Below, one piece after another: positions 53,075 through 62,385 of a stretch of DNA of 64,000 nt. Numbering within the stretch: position 1 is the first letter of the stretch; each line of letters starts with the position of its first letter. The stretch is taken from positions 62,001-126,000 of the forward strand of contig CAVQOB010000009.1 of assembly GCA_963714325.1 (NCBI GenBank), in the 5' to 3' direction. This DNA is from CAVQOB01 sp963714325. GTDB taxonomy: Bacteria; Pseudomonadota; Alphaproteobacteria; Rhizobiales; Hyphomicrobiaceae. A program made the position numbers and the translations under genes. A model generated the notes under the pieces. It searched no databases. It saw only the letters and a list, made by a program, of their open reading frames with translations, and was not told the origin of the DNA.

Positions 53075-53902
53075 ATGCCCATGGTCAAAGCCTGCGCGAC
53101 GGCTGCCACACTTGCAGCGCTCACGCTATCAGCGGCGGCATTTGCGCAGGAGCCGCCTGCGGCTGGTGCCAGCGCGCGCATCGATGCCATCAAGAAGTCC
53201 GGCGTACTGCGCGTCGGTGTGCTCGCCAATTTGCCGTGGCTCGCTGAGAACACCAGCGGCAGCGGCGAAACCTGGGATGGTCCGGTGTGGACGCTGACGA
53301 AGGAATACGCGCGATTGCTCGGCGTCAAAATCCAACCCGTGCTGGTCAGTCATGAAACTAAGGTACCCGTGCTGGCCGCTAACCAGGTCGATTTGTCGAT
53401 CACGGCTCTGGCTGAGACGCCGGAGCGGTTGAAGGTTGTCGACTTCGTGATTTATTCGCGGACCAGCGTCTGCTTGTTTGGTCTCGAGGCCAATCCGAAA
53501 ATCGCCGCCGCCAAGAGCGTGGATGATTTGAACAACCCCGACGTGACGATCGCCTATTTCGTTGGCAGCGCTGAAGAGAATTGGGTCAAGGAACGCTTCC
53601 CCAAGGCGAAGACGCGCGCCGTAACGGGATCGGGTGCCGCCCCGATCGAGGAAATCATGGCCAAGCGCGCCGACGCAGCACCAATCAATCGCGTGCCGTT
53701 CCCGGCAATGCAGAAAAAAGTCAAAGGGCTTGCGGCATTGCCGCGTGAGAACAACTGCCAGGGCAGCACCGAGAAAGCGCAGCCCGTCGGGCTTGCCATC
53801 GACAAGAACCAGGGCCCGTTCCTCGATTGGCTTCGCGCCGTCGCCAAGGGTATGCAGGCCAAGCTCGATGCCGACGAGCTGCGGGTGATCGACAAGATGT
53901 GA
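53075..53902 (+). CDS. Amino-acid ABC transporter substrate-binding protein
   Basis: A 275-residue periplasmic binding protein of family 3. The signal peptide ends LSAAAFAQEP. The core reads IDAIKKSGVLRVGVLANLPW, EYARLLGVKIQPVLV, and TALAETPERLKVVDFVIYSR, the usual ligand-pocket region. It captures an amino acid, probably polar or opine-like, for the two permeases and ATPase that follow. The ATG at 53075 has TGGAGGAA upstream. The gap to the first permease is 88 bp; the following three genes overlap each other by four bases. Confidence 0.93.
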   Translation: MPMVKACATAATLAALTLSAAAFAQEPPAAGASARIDAIKKSGVLRVGVLANLPWLAENTSGSGETWDGPVWTLTKEYARLLGVKIQPVLVSHETKVPVLAANQVDLSITALAETPERLKVVDFVIYSRTSVCLFGLEANPKIAAAKSVDDLNNPDVTIAYFVGSAEENWVKERFPKAKTRAVTGSGAAPIEEIMAKRADAAPINRVPFPAMQKKVKGLAALPRENNCQGSTEKAQPVGLAIDKNQGPFLDWLRAVAKGMQAKLDADELRVIDKM

Positions 53903-53990
53903 AGACGTAAAGCTGTTCTCGCCCCCCCTTGCAGAGCGTGCATCGGGTGGCGAGCGACTTGGGGCTGGCACTGGATCTCTCGGCGTACGC

Positions 53991-54656
53991 ATGGACATCG
54001 ATCTGTCGCCGGTCATCAACAGCTGGCGTTTCCTCGCATCGGGGCTGTTGCTCACCATCGGCCTTTCGGTTGCCTCGATGGCCGGCGCGCTGCTCGTCGG
54101 CGTCGCGGTTGGCCTCGGGCGGACCTACGGGCCGGGCTGGCTACGTGCGCCACTGGTATTTTATATCGATACGATGCGGGCCATCCCCGTGCTGGTCGTT
54201 CTGGTCTGGACGTTCTTTGCCTTTCCAATCCTGACCGGCGCGACGTTGCCGCCGTTCTGGGCCGCATTGCTGGCGTTGACGATCCATCTGGCGGCCTACG
54301 TCGCCGAAATTGTGCGCGCCGGGATCACCTCGGTGCGGCCGGGCCAGACGCGGGCCGGTCTCGCGCTCGGCATGTCGCGGGCGCAAGTCGTGCGCAAGAT
54401 CGTCATGCCCCAGGCGGTCGTGCGGATGTTGCCGGCATTCGGCTCGATTCTGTCGGTGACGATCAAAGACACCGCCATCGCCACCGTCATCGCCGTGCCC
54501 GAACTGATGCGGCAATCGGAGACGGTTGCCGCGCAGAGTTTCCGCCCGCTTGAGGTGTTCACGACCGCGATGATCATCTACTTCCTGTTGTTGTTTCCCG
54601 TCACGCGTGGCGTTGACATGCTCTACCGGCGCATCGCGCATCTCGGTCGCTCATGA
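53991..54656 (+). CDS. Amino-acid ABC transporter permease 1 (HisM type)
   Basis: A 221-residue inner-membrane permease. It opens with LSPVINSWRFLASGLLLTIG and carries the HisMQ motif RAGLALGMSRAQVVRKIVMP followed by QAVVRMLPAFG, the loop contacting the ATPase. About five membrane segments are seen, the family norm. The stop codon overlaps the next start (ATGA at 54653-54656), so translation is coupled. Confidence 0.93.
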   Translation: MDIDLSPVINSWRFLASGLLLTIGLSVASMAGALLVGVAVGLGRTYGPGWLRAPLVFYIDTMRAIPVLVVLVWTFFAFPILTGATLPPFWAALLALTIHLAAYVAEIVRAGITSVRPGQTRAGLALGMSRAQVVRKIVMPQAVVRMLPAFGSILSVTIKDTAIATVIAVPELMRQSETVAAQSFRPLEVFTTAMIIYFLLLFPVTRGVDMLYRRIAHLGRS

Positions 54657-55312
54657 ACCTCGATTGGTCCGTCGCCTGGCAGCATCGCGGCATGCTCTTC
54701 GACGGTGTCGTCGTGACCGTGCTGCTGACCGTCTTGACGATGGCGATCGCCGTGCCCGGCGGCATTGCCATCACGCTGTTGCGGCAATCGCGCCACCGCA
54801 TACTGCGTGGCCTCGGTCTGGTCTATGTCGAGACCTTCCGCAACCTGCCGCTGATCCTGTTGGTCTATTGGGCGTTCTATGTACTGCCCATCATCGTCGA
54901 CGTGCAATTATCCGCCTTTGCCACCGGGCTCGTAGCGCTGAGCCTCAACGTATCGGCCTATAACTCCGAGACGTTCCGCGCCGGCGTCAACTCGATCCGC
55001 CGCGGCCAGCTCGACGCAGCGCTCGCACTCGGCATGAGCCGGTGGCAGATGATGCGCAAGGTCGTGCTGCCACAGGCCGTGCGGCGTGTCTTGCCGGTGC
55101 TCGCCTCGACCTGGGTGTCGCTGTTCAAGGATACGTCGCTCGTTTCAGTGATCGCCGTCGGCGACCTCGCCCATAGCGCCCTGCAAGTGCGATCCCAAAC
55201 GTTCCGCGTTCTTGAAATGTTGACGGTCATGGCGTTGATCTATTGGTGCCTCGGCTACCCGCAAGCGAAGCTGGTCGACTGGATTCATCGGAAGTGGGGA
55301 GTAAGCGAATGA
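54653..55312 (+). CDS. Amino-acid ABC transporter permease 2 (HisQ type)
   Basis: A 219-residue inner-membrane permease, partner of the preceding one. Typical elements are VVTVLLTVLTMAIAVPGGIA, YVETFRNLPLILLVYWAFYV, and the motif LDAALALGMSRWQMMRKVVL then PQAVRRVLPV. Its start overlaps the stop of permease 1, and its own stop overlaps the ATPase start (ATGA at 55309-55312). Together the two permeases form the heterodimeric channel. Confidence 0.93.
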   Translation: MNLDWSVAWQHRGMLFDGVVVTVLLTVLTMAIAVPGGIAITLLRQSRHRILRGLGLVYVETFRNLPLILLVYWAFYVLPIIVDVQLSAFATGLVALSLNVSAYNSETFRAGVNSIRRGQLDAALALGMSRWQMMRKVVLPQAVRRVLPVLASTWVSLFKDTSLVSVIAVGDLAHSALQVRSQTFRVLEMLTVMALIYWCLGYPQAKLVDWIHRKWGVSE

Positions 55313-56094
55313 GCGGCCGCGCGGGCGAGAAACCGGCACGCCAGGGCGCCGGCCAGAAGCCGATCGTGATCTATGACAATGTCGTCAAGCGGTTCGGCAG
55401 CTTCACCGCCCTGGATGGCATCTCGGCGAGCGTCAATCGCGGCGAGGTCGTCTGCCTGATCGGGCCCTCGGGCTCGGGAAAATCGACGCTTCTGCGATGT
55501 ACCAATGCGCTCGAGACCATCGATGGCGGTGGCATTGTTTTCGATGGCGCGCCGTTGCCGTCGAGCGAAGCCGAGGCCCGGCACGTGCGCCGCCGCATGG
55601 GCATGGTATTTCAAAACTTTGAACTGTTTCCGCATATGACGGCCCTCGGCAACGTCGCGGTTGGCCGGCAAACAGTCCTTGGCGATTCCTCGCAGGCGGC
55701 GAACGCGCGCGCACGCCTGCTGCTTGAGAAGGTTGGTCTGGGTGACAAGGCCGACAGCTATCCGAGCATGCTGTCGGGCGGGCAGCAGCAGCGCGTTGCC
55801 ATCGCGCGGGCGCTCGCCATGGACCCGGAAGTCATGCTCTTCGACGAGCCGACGTCGGCGCTCGATCCGGAAACGATCGGCGAGGTGTTGAGCGTGATGA
55901 AGAAGCTCGCCGAGGAAGGCATGACGATGATCGTCGTCACGCATGAAATGGCGTTCGCGCGCCGGGTCGGCAGTTGGGTGATCGTCTTCGACCGTGGTCG
56001 TATCGTCGAGCAGGGACCGCCGGCACAGATTTTTGACAATGCGCAGGAGGCGCGAACGCGCGATTTTCTCGGCCATCTCGGTTGGTCGGGTTAG
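55309..56094 (+). CDS. Amino-acid ABC transporter ATP-binding protein
   Basis: A 261-residue ATPase of the polar amino-acid uptake class. The Walker A is GPSGSGKSTLLRC, the Q-loop is GMVFQNFELFPHMTALGNV, the signature is LSGGQQQRVAIARALA, the Walker B is EVMLFDEPTSALDPE, and the H-loop is IVVTHEMAFARRV. All catalytic residues are present. The start ATG at 55309 overlaps the permease stop. A longer frame from 55243 is open but lies inside the permease gene. It completes a four-gene importer operon. Confidence 0.96.
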   Translation: MSGRAGEKPARQGAGQKPIVIYDNVVKRFGSFTALDGISASVNRGEVVCLIGPSGSGKSTLLRCTNALETIDGGGIVFDGAPLPSSEAEARHVRRRMGMVFQNFELFPHMTALGNVAVGRQTVLGDSSQAANARARLLLEKVGLGDKADSYPSMLSGGQQQRVAIARALAMDPEVMLFDEPTSALDPETIGEVLSVMKKLAEEGMTMIVVTHEMAFARRVGSWVIVFDRGRIVEQGPPAQIFDNAQEARTRDFLGHLGWSG

Positions 56095-56540
56095 CGTCGC
56101 CGAGCCAGCAGCGAGGGTTTCAAGTGATCCGCAGATTTGCGCGAGACAATAGCGCCCAACATCATATACATAGCGTCCAGTCGTGGTGTGGCGACCAGAG
56201 CGGTGGCCCGCCAAGGCGAGTGCCAGTGGGCTCCCAGTCGCACCGCATCCCTCGCAAGCCAATCGGACCAGCGTGCAAACCCAGTCGCATAAATTCTCAG
56301 TCGCGCCTATGATGGATTGAGTCGAAGTCTTTGGTTTTTAGGCCATTTAGCAAATTGTATGAGCAGAGCGTGAGCACGACTTGTCGGTTGATCCCGTCCT
56401 GTATTGGCGACAATCGACACGGATGCTGGGTGCGATCGGAGATTGCTACTGACGATCAACGACGACCTTCTGCGATCAAAAAGTCGTGCGGCCTGCGGAC
56501 TTTGGCGGACTGTTCTATCCCTTTTTGAAGGGCTCTGGCA
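56095..56540. other. Gap between the ABC operon and hipBA operators
   Basis: No gene is supported here. The sequence is less GC-rich than the flanks, with short frames only. I found no hairpin with a T-run directly after the ATPase stop. Confidence 0.4.
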
Positions 56541-56708
56541 TTGTTCCTGATCGGGAACAATAAATGCTATGTTTCGCAGGTTTCCGGATTATGTTCCTGA
56601 TCAGGAACATTTTCGATCGCGACGACAATGTCTACATTTTTGTTCCCGACCGGTAACACTGCGCTGCAAAGAGTGGGATTTCGTGCTAAGTGTTCCCGCA
56701 GAGGCCCA
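56541..56708 (+). promoter_or_regulatory. Phased operator array upstream of hipBA
   Basis: Four related sites lie at a spacing of 49-50 bp. Site 1 is TTGTTCCTGATCGGGAACAA (56541-56560). Site 2 is ATGTTCCTGATCAGGAACAT (56591-56610), a perfect palindrome. Site 3 is TGTTCCCGACCGGTAACA (56641-56658), with one mismatch. Site 4 is TGTTCCCGCAGAGGCCCA (56691-56708), with only the left half conserved. The consensus is GTTCC-N6-GGAAC. HipB proteins bind palindromes upstream of their own operon, so these are very probably hipBA operators; site 4 lies 24 bp before the hipB start. Confidence 0.85.
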
Positions 56709-56731
56709 TCAACATCAAAGAAGCCCCGGCA

Positions 56732-57031
56732 ATGGCAAAATATACCGCAGCGGAACAGCTTGGAGGTCGGCAAGCCGTCCGCTTCGGTGGTCTCGTCCGC
56801 GAGCGTCGCAAAGCCTTGCATATGAACCAGGACGATGTCGCGCTCGCCACGGGTGTCGGTCGTCGTTTCGTGATCGATCTGGAAAGCGGCAAGCCCAGCT
56901 GTCAACTCGGCAAGGCCTTGCTCGTTGCCGAAGCTGTTGGCTTGCGGATCTTTGACCTGCTGGCCGACGGCACCGCGACCAATGCCTTGCTCCCCGATTT
57001 GCCGGACGATGACGAGGTTGGGCAATTGTGA
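56732..57031 (+). CDS. hipB: HipB antitoxin, XRE-type DNA-binding protein
   Basis: A 99-residue antitoxin and autorepressor. A short N-terminal arm is followed by the XRE helix-turn-helix: GGLVRERRKALHMNQDDVAL, then GVGRRFVIDLESGKPSCQLG. The acidic C-terminus (DLPDDDEVGQL) is typical of HipB proteins that contact HipA. The ATG at 56732 (MAKYTAAEQ) was chosen over an in-frame start 42 bp upstream, which would lie within operator site 4. The last codons overlap the hipA start (GTGA), so the two are translationally coupled. Confidence 0.92.
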   Translation: MAKYTAAEQLGGRQAVRFGGLVRERRKALHMNQDDVALATGVGRRFVIDLESGKPSCQLGKALLVAEAVGLRIFDLLADGTATNALLPDLPDDDEVGQL

Positions 57032-58413
57032 GTGGGATTTCCGTCTATTTCGAGGCCCGCATCGTTGGCCGGATCGAGATTGGTGCTGCGGGCTCATCGT
57101 TCGTCTACGATCCCGCGTGGCTCAAGACGCCGGGTGCATTCCCGCTCTCGGTCACGATGCCAATGTCGTCGCGACCGATCTTGCCTGGCGTGTTCTTGCC
57201 TTGGGCAGCGAACCTTCTGCCTGAAGGGCAGCAACTTAAAACGATCGGATCGAGGCTCGGGGCATCCGGCGAGGACGTCGTGGAGGTGTTGCGGCAGATC
57301 GGTCGCGATACCGCAGGTGCACTCTCGATCGGCAAGCCGGGGACCGCCAGCACGACGCACTGGAAGCCTATCGAAACATCAACGGAATTGCAGCGCATCA
57401 TCACGGAACTCCCGCGGAAACCTTTCTTGGTTGGCGACGAAGGCGTATCGATGTCGTTGGCCGGCGTTCAAAGCAAGCTGGGCGTTGCAGTCGATGGGAA
57501 GGGACGCATCTGCATTCCGCTCGATGGTGCGCCATCGACGCATATTCTGAAGCCGGATTCCGAGAGCCTCGAAGGCGGCGTACACAATGAGGCTTTATGT
57601 CTGGTCTTGGCACGGCGTTGTGGTCTGAACGCGCCCGAAGTCACCACTGGAAAGGCGGGGAAACGGGCCTATCTTCTCGTCACGCGCTATGATCGTCAGC
57701 GACATAAGGACCGCGTGCGGCGTCTTCACCAAGAGGACTATTGCCAGGCCTTGGGCAAGCCGCCGTCGGCCAAGTACGAATCGAACCAAACAGGTATGCC
57801 CGGTCCGACTCTGAGCGATATGTTTTCTCTCACCCGCAATGTCATGAGTGCGGCGGATACGATCGCGCTTCTTGATGCCGTGCTCTTTAACGTCATGGTC
57901 TGCAACACCGATGCCCACGCGAAGAACTACTCGCTCATGATCACCGGCAACGGGTTCAAAGTCGCGCCGATCTACGATGTCATGTGCGCCGACGTGTGGG
58001 AGGGCGTGACGAAAAATCTCGCACAAAAAGTTGCCGGAAAGAACCGCGGCGGATACTTGAAACATCGCCACTGGTTGAGGATGGCCGAAGATTGCGGCCT
58101 CAACCCGACGCGACTTGTCGCTCGTATCGAGACGCTCGCGTCCAAGATGGTGGCCGAGCTCGATCAGGCGGTGGCGGATGTGACGGCCATGCCGGCGGGC
58201 GGTCACGCTTTTTTGCCCGAGGTCCACAAGGCCATCGGTAAACGGTGCCGGGCGGTGATCGCCGGGCTTGCGGAAACCGGACCCGGCCCCCGATCGACCG
58301 GCGTGACGCATCCGCAAGCTTCGCCGCCGACGAAGCCCAGCAGAAATGTGTCTGCAAAACGATCAAAACCGGCGAAAAAGAAAAAACCTAGTCGACAAAA
58401 AAATGCGGGCTAA
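57028..58413 (+). CDS. hipA: HipA-family serine/threonine kinase toxin
   Basis: HipA phosphorylates a target such as glutamyl-tRNA synthetase and causes growth arrest and persistence unless held by HipB. The 461-residue product has the HipA N-domain (about 1-100, with GVFLPWAANLLPEGQ), the SLAGVQSK motif near S143 (autophosphorylation loop region), and K175 in THILKP (ATP binding). The catalytic loop is NTDAHAKN with D295, and D317 in APIYDVMC is the metal-binding aspartate. All key residues are present, so it should be active. A basic C-terminal tail (about 430-461, Lys/Pro-rich) exceeds the usual length. The GTG at 57028 overlaps the hipB stop. Confidence 0.94.
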   Translation: MSGISVYFEARIVGRIEIGAAGSSFVYDPAWLKTPGAFPLSVTMPMSSRPILPGVFLPWAANLLPEGQQLKTIGSRLGASGEDVVEVLRQIGRDTAGALSIGKPGTASTTHWKPIETSTELQRIITELPRKPFLVGDEGVSMSLAGVQSKLGVAVDGKGRICIPLDGAPSTHILKPDSESLEGGVHNEALCLVLARRCGLNAPEVTTGKAGKRAYLLVTRYDRQRHKDRVRRLHQEDYCQALGKPPSAKYESNQTGMPGPTLSDMFSLTRNVMSAADTIALLDAVLFNVMVCNTDAHAKNYSLMITGNGFKVAPIYDVMCADVWEGVTKNLAQKVAGKNRGGYLKHRHWLRMAEDCGLNPTRLVARIETLASKMVAELDQAVADVTAMPAGGHAFLPEVHKAIGKRCRAVIAGLAETGPGPRSTGVTHPQASPPTKPSRNVSAKRSKPAKKKKPSRQKNAG

Positions 58414-58624
58414 CCAAAATGACTGCGGCTTGATCACAAATGTAACGTCGCGACAGCGCTCTTGGAGTCGCGGACACGAGCTCTTCGCAAAATCTGACGG
58501 AGCGGATACTGCGGTCACAATCCAACTCCGACCGCGTTGTCAAATCTGAAATTCGCTGCGCCCGGGGCTGCTGCTGCATGGGGTTGTTCACGGCGGCATC
58601 GGACAGCCATCGAGAGGCCCCACG

Positions 58625-58906
58625 TCAGCGCGCCACATACTCGGATGTCGACGCGAAGCTGTGCGCAGCGGTCCAAATCGTGATGTCCGAGAGCCGATAG
58701 AGAACTTTCGCGCGCACACCTGGCCCCGCCTTGACAAATCGCGGGCCGCCTCCGAGGACGCGCATGCGCTCCAGTGTGCGCGGGCTGAGCCGCAGCATGT
58801 CGGCACATTCGACCGTCTTCAGGAAGGGTTCAGAGTTAGTGCCATGCGTTGTCTGTTTCGCGGCATCTCTGTCTCGGTGGTCGAAGGGTATGTCACGCTG
58901 GCGCAT
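58625..58906 (-). CDS. AlpA/MerR-like helix-turn-helix protein
   Basis: A 93-residue protein whose centre reads FLKTVECADMLRLSPRTLER followed by MRVLGGGPRFVKAG and VLYRLSDITIW. This is the HTH_17/AlpA-type winged helix used by excisionases and small regulators of integrated elements. It starts 14 bp inside the 3' end of the integrase gene on the same strand, so the pair forms one unit. A role in controlling excision of the local element is likely but unproven. Confidence 0.82.
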   Translation of the reverse strand: MRQRDIPFDHRDRDAAKQTTHGTNSEPFLKTVECADMLRLSPRTLERMRVLGGGPRFVKAGPGVRAKVLYRLSDITIWTAAHSFASTSEYVAR

Positions 58907-59867
58907 GGGTAAGCGACCTCTTGTTGTGCAAAGCCGTTGTGCATTCCGGCAGTCTGGCGATCACTTGCGGCACACCCTCCGCGAGCTGAAAATTGGGGCG
59001 TGAATTGCGCAGGCCACCGGCCACGCAATCGAGGGGTAGTGTCGCGGCGCGAACGGCCGCGGCGAAGAAATTGACAAAGCCATGTGCCGTGAACGGCTGC
59101 CCCTTGGTGGTCGTCAATATGAACCGGCCTGACGGGGGTACATGTACGATGGCCAATGTGCGGGTCAGCTCATCGGTCAATTCAGCTGTTGTCCACCTGA
59201 CGATGGCCTTTGGCCGCTTTCCAGTCACCACCAGGAGCAGGAATGCCTTCCCGGCGGTCGTCGCAATCGGCCACCGCGCTTCGAACGCTGCGAGTTCCGC
59301 CTTGGTCCAGATCCGCCGCCGACGACCACTCGGGAATCGCGCAATGGAGCGTGTCGGGTCGGTCTTGCGCCACCCGCGCTGTATGGCAAACTGCATCAGC
59401 ATAGACACCTTCCGCAATAAATCGTTCGCCGCAGCCGGCGTGGCGGCGCGCCATGTGATCATCTGCTGCATTGCTTTTGGCCCCAGCACGGCAACTTGCC
59501 GCATCGCTAAATCTTCGGCTGCGACCCAACCGTTGAGCACGCGCTCATGCGCCCGGCGCGTCACGGCGCAGAGGTGATCGAGGCAGGGACTTTTGAGATA
59601 TTGCCGCACAAGGTGTCCGATTGTGCCGGCTTCCGCATCCCGTCTGAGTTTGCGCATGAACGCCTCATGGACGACAAATGCCGCGGCACGATAGGATGCT
59701 TCGAATTCTGGTGTACCGGGTAGGCCAGCCAACGCGATCCGCCGTCCGCGTCCGCGCCTGTAGTAGTGACGGGCGGTACCCTTCCGGTCGACGTATCGAT
59801 CGACGTGCTTCATGCGCTTGCGCGCTAAGCCGTGATCGGCGTGGCGGCTGGCTGGGTGGGTGGCCAT
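58893..59867 (-). pseudogene. Degenerate tyrosine recombinase (integrase)
   Basis: The product (about 324 residues from the ATG at 59867, or 306 from 59813) starts like alphaproteobacterial integrases: MKHVDRYVDRKGTARHYYRR and RIALAGLPGTPEFEASYRAA. The core-binding domain is good (LVRQYLKSP, LRKVSMLMQFAIQRGWRKTD). The catalytic domain is not. The first motif reads LLLVVTGKRPKAIVRW, the H-G-L-R box reads GGLRN, and no nucleophile tyrosine follows in this frame. A second frame offers HNGFAQQEVAYP, so a C-terminal frameshift is likely. It was probably once the integrase of the island carrying hipBA; that link is inferred from adjacency. Confidence 0.72.
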
Positions 59868-60125
59868 GGTATGGACGCGTGGTGTTACTTCCGTCGGTCC
59901 ACCAGACGTTGCGCACTGCTGCTGGTCGTCGCCAGCATTGCCCATGTGGGCATCATGCGATTCTACAATGTGCGATCGTCTTGCGTCGCGTGCGTCGCTT
60001 TGGGTTGCGATGCGTTGGCTCGGTGCCGGAGCGGGCGGTCGACGCCAATCAGTCTCGGGTGGGTCGTCCGAATAATAGGCAGGATTGATACCATTGGTTC
60101 TAAATACATCAGTCATATTGACCAC

Positions 60126-61302
60126 CGGATTTTGAGTTTCATCGATTATCGCGCAATGCCTGGGAAATGGAATAGTGAAACGCGTGTATTCGCGCGTAGT
60201 TTAAAGCGCCACATCGTATTGTAGTGTTATATTCTGATGCTGGATTTCTACCGACAAACAGATGCCGTAGGCATGCGCAGCACGCTCGCGCGCGTCCGGA
60301 GCGGTCGATCTCTGATCGCGGGATGTCGGTCAATGAACCAGCCTTTTTCTTTTGTTCGATCCCTGTCAGAGGCACTTTTTCCGCTCTATCGTCGCTCGCC
60401 CCGATGTGAGTGTTTTAGGAGTTGCTTGGCTTCACTATCGCTTGCCTGAGGCATTTCTTTAGTTCAACCGCGCCGCAGGCTTTCTCCCGCCCCAACCACT
60501 TTTTGCAGCGGCCGGCGCGCGCAGGGCATGTCAAGGCTGGCCGCACTTCGCGGCGACCGAAGGCTTGGCCTTGAGATGACCGAGCACGACGGCAAACTGG
60601 TGGTGTTGGGCCGAAACAGCGCCTCCATCCGTTGAGGCTCTGCCACCTGGCTGTGCCGGACGATGCTGTACAGCGAGCTTCGCGGGAAAAGGGCGACACA
60701 CGACAAAACAGTATCCGCAATTATCAATGTTCGCCATTGCCATTGGAGAGGGTGCGAATGAGCAACAGCACTCGCGTCGCAAGCACTGTTCTGCGTCGGC
60801 GCGAAGTTGCGTTGATGTCGAAAGGCATTTTTGCATCCGCCACTTGCGGCAGTGACCGTCACCCGTCAGGGCCGAGACCCGCCACCCAAGCGCCGGTTTG
60901 GCCGGAAAGTACGCGGGGCTCGGTCGTGCCGGCGGTGCAGCCGGCGCGGTAGGGCACGACCCGAGCGATTATTGCGAGGGTGCCGTCATAAAAGCTCGGC
61001 GAGTGCGCATCGTTGCTGATTTGCAAGCCGCCGATGCGCGATAACGACAATATCGACGCTGCGGCTTCCAGAAATGTCATGACACTTGAAATAGTATTGA
61101 TTATCTTGGTCGAAATTGAATTCGACGAAATAGAATTTAAACGTGTGTAGTATATTTTTGAAGTAATTCAACAAGGTGCGTCAGAACGGTGCCTATTTTT
61201 AATCTTGATGTCTCCCTACCCATCGATCTATCCCTGCGCAACTTCAAAAACCGTTACCCGTCCGCAACATTCGCAGCGGCGCGCTGGACGATATGCAGTC
61301 GG
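60126..61302. other. 1.2-kb region without a supported gene
   Basis: Both strands contain only short frames without family resemblance. A forward frame from an ATG at about 60758 has a GGAGAGG before it, but its product (64 residues, Ser/Arg/Pro-rich) is not convincing. Base composition drops noticeably after about 61080, where runs such as AATTGAATTCGACG and GTATATTTTTGAAGTA appear, hinting at foreign or relaxed sequence. No tRNA or clear repeat was found that could serve as an attachment site for the adjacent integrase. Confidence 0.4.
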
Positions 61303-62286
61303 CTACTTCTTGCTCGGCAAAGTGGCCTGGATGTCGTAACGCGCAACCAATTCGCGAATGATTGAGAAGATCGTGCTCTCGACGACGGCGCTGGCGCGCG
61401 AGACCGCTTTGCTCCGCTTGCGCACCATGTAGGCCGTCCGGCGGATCGTTGGCTCAGCGATGCGGACGAGCCCGATACGGCCGGCCGCGACCTCCTTGAT
61501 GACGGCGCCGTGTGACAAGATGCTGTAAGCGCTGGCGCGGCTGACCATCTCGACGATGTGCGGTAGCGAGTCGATGGCTGCCACAACGTTGAGGCCGAAT
61601 CCTCCGGCGCGCGCGAACTTCTCTTGAAGCTTGCGCGCGCCGTGGGTCGGACTGGTCAGCACGAGGGGCAGTTTCTGGAGTTGCGTGGCGGGGACGGGCT
61701 TTAGCGCGACGCCGTCCGAACCGAACGTGTCGGGCCAGTTATCGGGCGCGGTGACGAGAAACAACTCCTCCGTCAGCAGCGGCTCGAACGAATATGGGCT
61801 GCTATCTGAGATTTCATAGACGCAGCCGACATCGATCCTGTCGGTGTCGAGCCAATCGAGAATGTCGCCCGACATCGCCTCGGCGATGTGCAGGCGGATC
61901 GCCTTGAACTCGCTGTTGATGGTCTCGAGCAGAGGGACGCTCAGCAGGATGCTGAGTGATGGCGGAAAGCCAACTGACACGGGTCCGCGGGGCTCTCCGC
62001 TCAGCAAACGCAGTTCCGAAATCAGCGTATCGACACTCGCGACGATCACGCGACCACGTTCGGCCAGCATCATGCCGGCTTCGGTCATCTGGATGCCACG
62101 GGAGCCGCGAATGACCAGTTGCACTTCGAGTTGACGCTCGAGCTTGGCGATGTTCTCGGACAAGGAGGGCTGCGCCATATTGAGCGCATTGGCCGCCGCC
62201 GAGATTGAACCGTTTTCAGCCAAAGTGAGAAAGTATGCGAGCTGCTTGAGCGTCAGTACGTCTTGGCCTTGATCACTTGCAGCCAT
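61303..62286 (-). CDS. LysR-family transcriptional regulator
   Basis: A 327-residue LysR-type regulator. The N-terminal winged helix is LKQLAYFLTLAENGSISAAA, then ALNMAQPSLSENIAKLERQL. The substrate-binding domain (about 95-300) includes GPVSVGFPPSLSILLSVPLL, a variant of the usual VGxxPS entry strand found in the nac/cynR-like group. The effector is unknown. It is probably a regulator of the SnoaL-like gene, which ends about 100 bp upstream of it on the same strand, or of the CoA ester lyase beyond. Confidence 0.92.
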   Translation of the reverse strand: MAASDQGQDVLTLKQLAYFLTLAENGSISAAANALNMAQPSLSENIAKLERQLEVQLVIRGSRGIQMTEAGMMLAERGRVIVASVDTLISELRLLSGEPRGPVSVGFPPSLSILLSVPLLETINSEFKAIRLHIAEAMSGDILDWLDTDRIDVGCVYEISDSSPYSFEPLLTEELFLVTAPDNWPDTFGSDGVALKPVPATQLQKLPLVLTSPTHGARKLQEKFARAGGFGLNVVAAIDSLPHIVEMVSRASAYSILSHGAVIKEVAAGRIGLVRIAEPTIRRTAYMVRKRSKAVSRASAVVESTIFSIIRELVARYDIQATLPSKK

Positions 62287-62385
62287 CGCCAGCCATGCTC
62301 CATATCGAGGAGCAAAGCGTGCGCCATAGGATATACCTATGTCAAGCCGGTCTGCACTGCGGCGACCGTGACGGCCTCAGTGATT

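Noticed and set aside
60632..60952. A possible small gene with a GGAGAGG ribosome-binding site
   Set aside because: The product is low-complexity with no recognisable fold; kept only as a remark in the gap entry.
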